64,000 nucleotides of DNA from Omphalotus guepiniiformis (taxonomy: Eukaryota; Basidiomycota; Agaricomycetes; Agaricales; Omphalotaceae), in NCBI GenBank assembly GCA_028554645.1, contig JAQOOI010000021.1, positions 434,001 through 498,000 on the forward strand, read 5' to 3'. A program made the position numbers and the translations under genes. The first letter of the stretch is position 1; every line of letters begins with the position of its first letter. Below the pieces are notes generated by a model. That model worked only from the letters and a program-made list of their open reading frames with translations. It did not search any database and was not told where the DNA came from. Positions 23,564-33,806 of this stretch are shown here, piece after piece.

Positions 23564-26500
23564 ATGTCATGTTCTCCCTCACAGAGACGATTTCAATTCA
23601 TGTCCCCGCAAATATCAACTACTTCAAAAGCAAGATTACGAGTAAACATACCCACTCACTCAACAGCCGTCTCTCCATCTCCCAATCTTCACGCGAACAC
23701 TGAGCTTCTCATGAGTTTCGATAATGACACGTTGTATGATCCCAACACCGTGTTTCCTTCACTCTCCTCGGCATCAACACCTCATTCACCACCTCGTCTA
23801 TGTGCCGCAAATGATTCTCAAGGAGATTCAGCTCAGCAACTGATTAACGAGTCACATTCAAACCGATTGGTTATGCAAGAGACGATGGTGATGAAAAAGG
23901 GAACTCAACCTAGCTATAATGGTCATCAGAAGCGATATTTTGAGTGGTGGGCTGCGGATCAGGACCGTCGACAGCTTGAAGACTGTTCATGGCAGATAGT
24001 CCCAGCTGAACCTATCACTGTGGCAAAGGTAGCTCTCTTCTTGGAGTATGAATCTAAACGAAGCAAAGTAAGTGGTTGTAATCCAAATCTTGAAATGTAG
24101 CCTCTAAAAAAATCAAATCAGCGTGATAACCAGGGGAAGAGCCTTGCGTGCAACTCGTTACTAGGCCACGAACATATCAAGCAATGCATCAGTGCTCTTG
24201 AGAGCCTACGTCGAAACCATCAACATCTATCTGAATACATTTCCGATCCACTATCTCAGGTTCATCTACGTGATGATATCCGTATCAAGGTCTTTGAGGA
24301 GAATGCTCGTGCTACTGAGCCTGCTCGCATAGCTCAATCACAGAAACGGAAAGCAGTTGGATCGTCAGCAGGTAAAGTGTTCTCATGCTTTCATCGTAAG
24401 TGATCCACTCTGACATTCCTACCGTAGACACATACACCTCAGAGGAACTAATGCGTGCATCAATTGCATGTCTTATCAATCAGCGTGGCCCTGCCGCAAT
24501 CCACAGAGCCATTCGGAACCGTGCCCTGTTCCTGTTTCCAACGGTGACAGCATTTCGAGGCAATAATGTACGCCAACTCTTATGGTCTGATTTATTTGTT
24601 CGAGACATTCCCTTGGATGACCTTGGGCCTGGTGCTACCCTTGAGGTGTGTTTTTATCCACTTGATATCATGTGTACATTCCTGAAAGTGAGACCTTAGA
24701 CGTTAGTTTGTCTTGTAGACCAGGCCAAGCATAATCAGACTGGGCGTGTTGACGAACATGGGGCCCTTCGACATCGTGATGTTGAGCTTTGTGCCTTTGC
24801 GGCAGTCGGCTTGGTTTTGTTCAGCCGTTTTCAAATAACTCGCCAACCAATCCCAGATTTCTCCCCCAACTTCGAGAACCTTGACTATGGTGAATTTGGT
24901 GAACGCCTCTGGTACAGGCTCTTAGTTTTTCCCAGTTCACGCGGAGAAGAGAATGAGATGTCATATGATAGTAAGTTGGGACTCGATGCTCATGCAGCTG
25001 CAGGTACTCACTCAATACATCTTAGATCACCGTGAGATCATCAAGACTATTCATGAGGACAATGGCATTGAGGTCTCAAAGGTGACTCATGCGGGACGGA
25101 TTCAGACTCCTCATACAGCGCGTGAGCATGGTGCATCAGACACTTCTACGAAGGCACTGGGAGGATGGAGTGATAGTGGTTCATTTAAAGCAGTATATGA
25201 CCGAGCCTTACCTGTTGATGCGCTTCTCGGAGCTGCAAAGTTCAACGCTCGAAAACCAGAGACATACTGTCTTCCTCGCAGTTTCCTCGGTATGTTTGTG
25301 CTGTTATAGAAATTAATAGTGGAAAGCAAGGCTAAGCATCTCATAGATCCACCCGCTGAGCTAACGACTATGATATTCCCCTGGGTCGAGGCCGAGCAAC
25401 AAGCCCTGGAGCAACGTCGCAAGACAGTTGGTCCAAAGGCGCAAGACCTTGCACTCCGACAATTCTTGCTTCTCTTGCAACGTTTCCGTCGCATTCTTCT
25501 CCAAGACTGTGCAGTACTCTTTACCAAGTATCCAGCATGTAACGTCTTTGAATTCTCGCCTTTCAATACTCGTTTGTTTCGTGATTTCGCTGCAACATCT
25601 GCTCAACTCATCACCGAAGCAGAGCAACAATGTCGTCTACGATTCCAGAATTTACCAGAGCACATGATTGCCTCACTTCAAGGTGTTGTACAAACGAACA
25701 CACTTTCGACTGAGCGAGACCGTTCCGTTATTGAACACCAATATCAGCATCTTTCAGTGCAGGTTCAAGCACTGACCAATGTTGTAACAGATCTAGCATT
25801 GGCAAGGCCCTCTAAACGTCGACGAGTTGGGGTATCTTCAGGTAATTAGGTGGCTTGCTTTCTTATTGGTAGTTTACTGATCCCAGAGTTTACAGTCTTG
25901 TCCGCTTCACTTGAACCAGCTAATCCTGCGGCGTCAACATCTCCATTACTCCTACCATCTGTTACAATGCCAAGAGATAGTAGCACTGTCCTTTCGGCAC
26001 CCTCTGGTCTCTTAACTCCTGCTATCGCAACTATCATCAATCCCCCTTCTTCTATTACCTGCTTCGTCTCAACAGCATCTGGTGTTCTTGCAGTTCTCCG
26101 AGATCAGTTTTCGGAACCACAGGAACTAGCTATGAAGGCTATCGAGAAGGAGTTTGGCATTTCAAAGACTCAGAATCATCACTGGGACTGGATTGAACCT
26201 TCTGGCCGCATCGCTAACGATTGGGTTCCGCGATACACACTCAAGCAGAACATTAGTCGCCATGACATTTGGGATGAGTGGATTTCGGGCCTTGATGGAA
26301 TGCTCTCCGTTCAGCAGCTCGAGAGCAGATGGGGGACAAGATGGAGAAGCAACAGCTCTGCACTGAAGACAGAGATGTGTCGTCGGCGGAAACTCATTGA
26401 CTTAGTCAATGAGTTGTCTCGAAAGCCGAATTGGAGCATTGGTCTAGCGTTTAGGTTTCTTGACGAGTGCTATCCAATCCAGGACAAGAAGGATTCACCC

Positions 26501-26605
26501 TCTCATCTTCGCTCGGCATCGTTGTTCTGTCGCTATCTTCAAAGCACAAAGATGGATGCAATCCAGCAGATCAAAGATGCTGCTGGTGTTTACTCCTCGA
26601 GGTAG
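23564..26605 (+). CDS. Crypton-type tyrosine recombinase with Ndc10-like core and GCR1_C DNA-binding domain
   Basis: Seven exons, about 23564-24067, 24122-24371, 24428-24649, 24719-24970, 25026-25289, 25347-25841, 25887-26605; ~901 aa (the exon 3/4 junction is uncertain because the best-framed donor is GTTTTT). The catalytic set of the tyrosine recombinase/Ndc10 domain 2 fold is visible: Arg in FRGNNVRQLLW, lysine region EVSKVTHAGR with H-x-x-R, ALGGWS, and the nucleophile candidate in VYDRALP. Upstream TGRVDEHGALRHRD also fits fungal Cryptons. A GCR1_C-like DNA-binding domain closes the protein: SRHDIWDEWISGLDGM, LESRWGTRWR, EMCRRRKLIDLV. A basic PSKRRRVG stretch could be a nuclear signal. 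It would excise and integrate DNA by single-strand exchange. No stops or frameshifts are seen, so the gene could be active. Confidence 0.85.
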
Positions 26606-26834
26606 TTTGCTCAAACGAGCAGGGATTCATGATCAAGTGGGTGGAAAAGGTACACAGTAAGCTAGAGATAGTGTTCTTATCTTATAGAAGCGAAGAAAAA
26701 TTTTAATAGCATGTTAATTCACATAGAAGCATAACAACTGTATTGTACATTTCGTAGAAACTAAATTATCATACATGCAAAAACACTCGACTGACTAGAC
26801 TATTGTACATGCGGTAGCTGGAGGGAAACAACCA

Positions 26835-28573
26835 CTACACCTCTTGAACCGGATGAGCTTCTGCAAAACACTGCAGAAAGTCGAGTAGGGCAGCTGTTCC
26901 GTGAGGGGGATCCTGCTGTCTCTGAACTTCTTCCTCAACTTCGGAATTGTCGCCATACAGTTCGATGAGTCGATGTCCCTTTATGGCAGAACGTAACCAT
27001 GTTTCGGAGCTGTAGCCTAGCGCTTCTGCAATTGCTCGGGTGTTGACCTTTTTGGTCTATCACAAGACAAACATAGTCAGAAAGGCAGAGAAGCAATGAC
27101 TGAGAAGACTCACAGAGACTTTGAGGGTCTGATTGTTCCATTTACGATAGAACGCTGTACTATATCTCCATTGAAACACTACTTCCTCATTTTGAAGAAT
27201 ATGGTGTGCACGGTTGCTGCAAAACCTCTCATACTCGGTAATATTTCCATTCTTGGCAGCAGACTGCAGGTAGTCCACAGTGCTCTCGTGCATTTCAAGT
27301 ATTATGCCCCTCAAGTCGCCTCGAACACGTATACCAGCAGGAACTGAGTTTTCGGATGGATTTTGGTTGACATTGGACGCACGTGAAGTGACCGATGCAG
27401 GAACAGTGACCCCTTCGAGCGACGCATTCTCAGGCTGTGCAGAGCTGAGGTTAGATGTACTGCCTGAAACGAGAACCCCACGGTCATTAGCGATGTTGAC
27501 AGAAACCAAACGTTGAGAAAACGAACCTCTGGATGAGACTGAGGTTTCTCGGGGCAGCGACAAGCTTGGTGGTATCAATGGCTAAGCGAGTAAGCGGCGA
27601 GACACTATGAGCATTTCATAGCATATCACACTCGAAGCATCAGACTCACGGAATTGACGAGTAGATGAAAGCCGTTTGCAGCGGATACAATGAGAAACTC
27701 TGGCTCGAACTTTACGCCTTCGAGGTCATTGAGGTCAGGAATGAGAGGCCCAGAAAAGCAGAGCGGGAAGTCTGGATCAAGGTGGTGGCGGCAGCTGAGC
27801 ATGACAGCGCTTGGTCCTACACATGCCAAGGCTAATCAGTATCATTGGATCAGTAGTGCAGCTGCTAAAAGACTCACCTTTGATTGGACTGAGTGACATT
27901 TGCACTTGCTCAACCAGGTTTCTTGCAAGTACACGGCGCTCGCCAGGCCCACAACCTACTCGATCGGAAGTCTGAACACGGATTGACACTGCGTGCTTCT
28001 GGCTAGGATTGAAACGGCGATCTTCGACAAACACAGTAAGAGCCTCCGTGAACGCGAGTGAGTCAAAGGAAGAAGAGGGTGAGGTCAACGAGACAGGTGT
28101 TTGCGAAAGACTAGAGGAGGTTGGGTTGGTGAAAGCCGCCACAGAAGCATCGAGCTGGTGTACAACGCGCGCCAGTTAGTGACATTAAGAAAAAAGGCCC
28201 AGTTCTCTCACCATGGAAGGAACGACAGTTGAGTTGGATAACTGGATAGTCCCAGGCGGAAAATCCTGAGTCGTCTCTGGCTCGAGGCTCAGGACACAGC
28301 AGTAACAGTTTGCGGGGTCGGAAATGATGTCGATTAGGGTTTGCTTCTTCATTCTGGTCTTCCGTTTGAGGTTTGAAGGCCAGCATTCCGACTGTTGCTC
28401 CACGATAGCATTCAGGTCCTTGAGTGAGAGCTTGCTTGAGAAGGCACGCGCAGACACGGCAAGAGAGCAATATAGTGAGGTCAAGAGAAACCGGTATCTG
28501 TGCTCCCCACTCACCTGAGATCCTCTTTTGAGAATGTCTGTGCACTAACCCCAGGAGAGTCTGTCGAAGCCAT
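26835..28573 (-). CDS. Unknown protein paired tail-to-tail with the Crypton recombinase
   Basis: Six exons: 28573-28515, 28434-28212, 28154-27878, 27816-27650, 27581-27114, 27056-26835; 471 aa with no stop or frame break, using GT-AG introns only. I recognise no domain. Visible features: KLSLKDLNAIVEQQ near the N-terminus, a Cys pair (NCYCCVLSLEPETT), a compact middle (ESFLIVSA-like beta pattern FLIVSAANGFHLLV after PDFPLCFSGPLIPDL), a Ser-rich linker, then a helical tail with FYRKWNNQTLKVS, TKKVNTRAIAEALGYSSETWLRS, which resembles a helix-turn-helix. It may be a DNA-binding partner of the recombinase (inference from position). It could also be an unrelated host gene. Confidence 0.68.
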
Positions 28574-29509
28574 CAAGTTAGTGAGACGGGACTAAGTTGG
28601 ATATGAGACCATCCAACCTGTGAGCTGCGCAAGCTACGTGAATTGACGAAAAGACCAAATAATGTCAATCGGGCATTGCGAACGACCTGATGCGGCTCGA
28701 TTGATGAAAGTCGTATTGAACATGGTCAATTGGGCAAAGACGAACCAATTGAGGTCTCTGGGGGTCCGATCACTTCAGACCTCAATTGACGTCAGCCAAA
28801 TCTCCAGGAAATCGCGTTGTTGAGGCCATCTAGAAGGTTTTGAGAGCCCGGAAAGCTTCACACACCCAGAGAGAGCCGCTATCGAAGACATCCAGGAAGA
28901 AGAGAAAGGAAAAGAGAGGAGCCATGCATGGCCCAGACGAAGCCGGAGATGAGGCCTTCAATTGACGAAAAGTCTATCGAGCTTACTTCACGCGATTGAG
29001 GAGAAAAGAAATCGTCATTAAAGGAAATGCGCCCAACGCGGAAGGCCAGCGAGAGAGCGGAGGGGAGCAGCGTAACCAGCCACGTCGAGTTGTGGCTGTG
29101 CCCCCCTTCGCTCGCGCGGGTACCGTCACGTGCACCACTGGCTCCCCAGGCGCCGCGGGCATGCCCCCACCCGCCATACATATGCTTATTTCCTATTCCA
29201 TACAGCCGTTTCGTATATATACCGGACCGGAACCCTTGTACTGTATCTCTTTTGGTCTCTCTATTGGTGTCTCTTGAAAATCACGTCGTTTACAACGGTC
29301 TCTCGGACGACTCTAAGCTTTCTCTTACCTCTCGTGTGAGAAAACCGTTTACAACAATTGCGCTTTCCTTTATGACTCTTGCTCGACGTCGTCTACATAG
29401 TAATTGGACACTGTCTGATCAATCAGGGAACTTATCTCTAGGCTACAACCAATACCTTCTCTGCTTCTATCTCTTCAAGACCTCTTGCTGGAGTCTCATT
29501 CTCGCCAGG
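28574..29509. other. Motif-rich region upstream of the unknown gene
   Basis: Contains repeated AATTGACGAAAAG (28641-28653 and 28960-28972), other CAATTGA/CAATTGG motifs at 28724 and 28958, and the 12-bp inverted repeat below. From ~29150 the sequence changes to a TATATATA-containing, pyrimidine-rich leader typical of a promoter for a plus-strand gene. No full gene seen. Confidence 0.55.
28746..28788. repeat. Perfect 12-bp inverted repeat CAATTGAGGTCT / AGACCTCAATTG
   Basis: Arms at 28746-28757 and 28777-28788 are exact reverse complements around a 19-nt spacer. The arm begins with the CAATTG palindrome that also appears elsewhere in the flanks of this unit. Spacing and symmetry suit a dimeric DNA-binding protein or a recombinase crossover region (inference). 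Confidence 0.85.
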
Positions 29510-29831
29510 ATGTCTACCACTGTGAAGTACAACCTTCGAAGTGGCGCTCGTGCTCCAACTGAGCTGACACTGTTGAGACTTCAGGCCTCAGGTGTGGCAG
29601 CTGACGGTGCACATCATTAGTGCCTTGAATGTGTCTGAAAGTCGTCCACCCTCTCCTATGCACCCCAGCTACCGGGAGTGTTCTCGGAGCGTGATGGAGA
29701 TTCGGAAGGAATTTGGAATCACGTTCGAACCCTACGCAATAGTCAATGTCAATGAATCAGGGCGGGTCACTGAAGTTGGAGATGCAAGGGTGATTACTAT
29801 TCGAGTATTTTCAAGAGACTACAATATATAG
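29510..29831 (+). pseudogene. 5' fragment of an unknown, probably element-derived gene
   Basis: ATG at 29510 opens MSTTVKYNLRSGARAPTEL, whose YNLRSG start is common in fungal transposon proteins (my recollection, not a search). A second open stretch in another frame (29622-29831, SPMHPSYRECSRSVMEIRKE, FGITFEPYAIVNVNE) would follow through an intron I cannot place. The frame ends next to the edge of the UbiA duplication at ~29840, so the gene appears cut off there. Its promoter-like leader begins near 29190. Confidence 0.4.
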
Positions 29832-29839
29832 ATATAACT

Positions 29840-32800
29840 GTCAGGGTGACGCACGTTTACTGGCAGTCCATTTGAGAGCCGGGTAATCAGCCCTGTGGTC
29901 TTCCCGCAAATGAAGTTGTTTTTCCATTAGAGATGTATTTCTGAATTCACTTCCAATGTCGCGGGCAGGGCAAATCAGACCGTCTAATGAGGGACAATTA
30001 AAGAGTCTCCACATGTAGCGTTCCCGGTCGCCAAGGCTCGACGTCTGATTTCACTGAAGTCCCATCTGAACACAACTCATTCTATTCTATATATTCATCT
30101 ACAATTGTAAACAACATACTAGACTGGTCTCCGGCACTAGTAATTCAACAATGCCGTAAAGACGGAGAAAACGTTACAAAGGGAGCAGAAAACACACAGA
30201 CAGAAAAAAGAGATACAAATGAAATGCATGCATAAAGGAACATCTACCATCAGCGACAAATCATCGGCTCTGCCTCGTTCGTCGATATGGAGCCGTTTAC
30301 AGGACTAACCCAGTGTTGAGACCGCTGAGAGCAACATGCGCCGTGCTCAGCCAGATCTGCACGGAAGAAAAAAGATCGAATTCCATCAGTCTCGTCGTGC
30401 AATGATAGCCAAAAAGACCCACGTACATTGTACAAATTATACGAAACCTTATCGTCCTTAGCATTCCTCAGAAGCAAAAACCGCATTCCAACCACAAAGC
30501 TCATCAAGATCAAACCGCACTTGATCCATAGCGCAGTCGTAGAGAGGAAGTACAGCGCAACGGACCAGCCCATGAGCAGCATAGGCATAGTGACACGAGC
30601 AAAGGTCGGGTACGCCAATGTGAACGTCCTGCGGCCAAGCAATGCATCACCTTCGTTATCGCGGAAGTCCTGAGCGTGAATCGTGGTGAGAATTATCAAG
30701 GCGCTGCCAATGATGGCTGCGAGTTGGTCCTGCGTCAAGGTTCTTGACCCATCTGCACACATACATCATAGTCAGTATACTTGTCCATCAGAGCCCGAGG
30801 GGTAAGAGTCCATACCTGCGACGAGAGTCCCGCCATACTCAAAGAGTGCGTAGAACCCAGCACAGCAAAGATTCTTCGTGAACCAGTGGCTATGTCCACT
30901 CCCTTCATTATAGATGGTAGTCAGAGTCGAAATTCCCAGTCCAGCAGGGAAGGCTCCAAGGACAAGAGAAACAGCCAGGTTGACGGGAATGAAGAGCCAC
31001 CTCAAGATACGCGCGGAGGCGACAGAAATGCGCTTTGCAGGAATAGGTCTATTGGGTTTATTGGCTGCATCCTCCTCGGGGCTACTGCCGAAGCTCTGGT
31101 TCGACACGGTGAACGATAGAAGGCTGATCCAAATCCAGGTCAAGACGGAGCAGACCTGCATTGCGGTGAGGTCCTTGACTGCCAGAGCCAGAGAAAATGC
31201 AGCCTGAAGGGAGAGATAGCATCAACAGCCCTGCTAATTCGCGACGTCCAAGAGGCTACTCACAACAGGCAGCTCAATAGTCCAAAGATCAGACTTATTG
31301 AACAAGTGAAAGGTTACAAGTGTGTACCATAGCTTTTGCGGTAGCGAAAGAATAGACATCCTGAGGCGTACTGTCTCGTCCTGGACCACAGCACCTGCTA
31401 TTTAACTAGTTTTTTCATTCACTATACCTTACGTTTTGACCTCCGACTCTGGCTCCAATTTTGAGAGTATTGTAGCCTAGACCCCTTGTCAAAGACTGCG
31501 TATCGATACTCCAAACGACCTGAAATAGAATTGTAGTTCAGCGCTCAGCATTCGCATAGATAGAACTTCTACACAAAGTCTTCAAGGAACCTTCGAAAAT
31601 CAGTTGAATGCTTTGATGCAACGAAGTAAGCGATGTCAGCGGGAGAAGTAATGTACGATTGAATTGCGCGCAAAAAGGTGTATGTTGCAGCATGCAACAG
31701 CGAAAATATACACATTTGAGCTCCCGGCGGCGAGGGCGAATATAGCATGTTGTCATTTGAGATACCATACTTGCCGGAACGAGCTGAGTGCGTCTATTCA
31801 CCCTCGATGAGGTCTTCGATTTAGAGCATACGGTACTTGTTGGTTGTATCGTGGTGTGATCGGTTTTCTTCACCGCAGAGCAAACAATCTACGTATGTTG
31901 CAAGAGGCGCCTTGTTAGCTGCTCAACATGAGCGAGTAATAAATTAAGCGAATTTGACGAACTTACCTGAGGTCTCATGCGCCTTAGTACACCAACCTAT
32001 CCTGACGACTCTGCCAACAATAAGGACAAGAATACTTGGCTTGAAGGATCGACTGAATTCGCCGGATATTACCGAAAGGTTTGAGTGACATACACGAGTC
32101 TAACCCATCCATTCTATGTTACGACCGTGATATTCGAGACTGCGTGAATTCAAAATACACATCAGAACCAGACTCTATCTTCCGAATCATGAGCGTCTCA
32201 TACCGCTCTACATTTCCACCCGGGTCCAGAGCAATTCATTTGCAGGATGGAAAGCACAATTCTTGACCTTGCAGAAAGCGTACGCATCCCGCAAGACACC
32301 GGAACAGCAAATAGCTTCTATTTATAGTGCAAGAATGAGCGACGACTGGAGGAACTATCGCTGGAACAAGAAAACTGCCACAAATTAATCAGCGCAAACG
32401 ACATACAGAGAGTAGTTAGAGCTAGAACACAAAACCGTTAGTCTGTCAATTTTTTTAAAGAATCTCAGAACTTCTGATGGCGTAGGACGCTCGTAGGAAG
32501 ACAGTCAATACATAGAGTGTTCATGAATTTTGAGGATATGAACGCGAGAACAAAGTCCGGTGCCCCAGTTGGCGAAGCAATATCAAAGTCAAAGCACAAT
32601 GATAGCACAATCCTCGGAGACAAATTGTTGGTGCGGTAACTTAATCGTGAGCCGTGGTGGCAACCCTGGCATAGCGTTTCCCTAGGGCACATACGGCACG
32701 TCTTCAGGCCATTGAGACAATAGCGATAAGAGTAACAAGAAATTCGTGAGGTGCTCCTAAGTCGGAGAGCTAAGGACCGTTACAATTGAGGAAGGCAAAT
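29840..32800. repeat. Segmental duplication, copy 2 (contains UbiA copy 2)
   Basis: Same order and orientation as 20790-23085. It is longer because of extra flank sequence (about 30090-30250 and 31380-32080). Both ends abut gene fragments: the YNLRSG fragment on the left and a broken minus-strand gene on the right. Confidence 0.85.
30297..31359 (-). CDS. UbiA-superfamily membrane prenyltransferase/terpene-cyclase-like protein, copy 2
   Basis: Four exons with the same lengths as copy 1 (96, 388, 326, 60 nt): 31359-31264, 31203-30816, 30752-30427, 30356-30297; 289 aa. First motif region SNQSFGSSPEEDAANKPNR followed by PIP, second motif DFRDNEGDALLGRRT. It keeps the Asn (NQSF) lost in copy 1 but has NKPNRP where copy 1 has NKPDRP. 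Intron positions and phases are identical, so the duplication was by DNA, not retroposition. The last exon ends LNTGLVL instead of LNTGLIM. Intact; which of the two copies is functional cannot be decided from sequence. Confidence 0.88.
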
Positions 32801-32819
32801 GCAATACAAAGATATTACT
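31360..32819. other. 5' flank of UbiA copy 2
   Basis: About 1.4 kb, largely duplicated from 22185-23085 with inserted unique stretches. Conserved blocks (GAATCTCAGAACTTCTGATG; GGTGGCAACCCTGGCATAGCG) may be shared promoter elements, since flanking spacer has diverged more. No gene recognised. Confidence 0.5.
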
Positions 32820-32822
32820 TAC

Positions 32823-33618
32823 GTGACGCCGGGTTTTTCGCCGCAAGTAAAAAGCTGTAGTTCCCCAGAAATTGTTGGGTCCTTTACTCTAATCAAGGTC
32901 GCGTTCTAAACCCATGTCAGTGCTTAGCGGTATCTAATTCAATCATGAAGACTTGCCGTTGAATAGGTGTCAGAAGTAATGAGCTCCAACTCGCTCTTGT
33001 GTTCATGATGACAATCAAAACAAACTTACTGAATAAGAGTGTTTTGAAAGCGGTAGCGCCACAGGGCTGGCAGGAAACGATGTAAGTCGGCAAGCACCTT
33101 TCTTCACACGAAAATGCATACAATTCTCCTACTATCAGTTGAATTGTAAGTACTGCACTCCGCCGAGGTGTTAGGCTGATACTCACCTTATACGTTACTA
33201 TGTTGTGCATGGCATCGACCCATCTCAATCTTGGACCGGGTAAGATAAGAATCAACCATTCTATACCGCGTTCCGAATGTACATATATTGCCTGCAGCGG
33301 TGGCGTCTAGCGTGCCCTTTCATGGTGACGTTGGTGACGTTTATGTAGCAGAAACCGTCAGAAACTTCTCGGTAAATCGCCAGCGTCAGCGCCTGTATGC
33401 TCGTGAAGTTTGGAAGAGAAGACGGCTTTTGTGGGATCCATTTCGCCTTGGCCTGTTTTGAGAACCTTTCCATTTTCAGTTGAATCTTGTTCCAGGCAGT
33501 TCCGAAATTCCTTTATCTGACCGCGTTGGACTAAAGGCAACTGAGGCGTGCCCCTCATTCCACTGGTGAGACAATCCGAATCCCCATCGCGTTCTGCGTT
33601 CTTGTGAGCACAATCCAT
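32823..33618 (-). pseudogene. Fragmentary minus-strand gene ending at the duplication edge
   Basis: Several exon-like pieces lie in order on the minus strand: 33473-33310 (WIPQKPSSLPNFTSIQALTL, IYREVSDGFCYINVTNVTM), ~33255-33190 (RWVDAMHNIVTYK before GTGAGT), ~33134-33030 (ELYAFSCEERCLPTYIVSC, QPCGATAFKTLLF) and 32905-32823 (NATLIRVKDPTISGELQLF, TCGEKPGVT before GTAAGT). They look coding, with two Cys pairs, but I cannot join all of them in frame and the next exon is missing because the UbiA duplication begins at ~32800. I recognise no family. Start unresolved: candidate ATGs at 33640, 33618 and 33473. Confidence 0.45.
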
Positions 33619-33806
33619 CTTTGCTGTGCTTTCGCTTCATGTATGCAAGTCAATGTTGAGATTCCTGGGCATCGAGATCCTGGAGGTCGAGTACATGGAG
33701 GTATAGCAATATAAAAGTTTATGTAAGTTATCCGCGGCGCTTACATATGCGAATTGGCGCCTATTCTGAATTCAGCTTGACTCGAAGTATTTCTCTTACA
33801 TCTTCA

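Larger units (their letters stand above)
23110..28980. mobile_element. Crypton-like unit: tyrosine recombinase gene plus convergent unknown gene
   Basis: The block between the two UbiA duplicates contains a tyrosine-recombinase gene (+) and a convergent gene (-) with 229 bp between their stops. A perfect 8-bp hairpin lies left of the pair, and a perfect 12-bp inverted repeat plus several CAATTGA motifs lie to the right. I could not find terminal direct repeats or a target duplication, so the ends given are only the outermost supporting motifs. Cryptons normally lack terminal inverted repeats and integrate through their recombinase (family knowledge). Confidence 0.6.
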
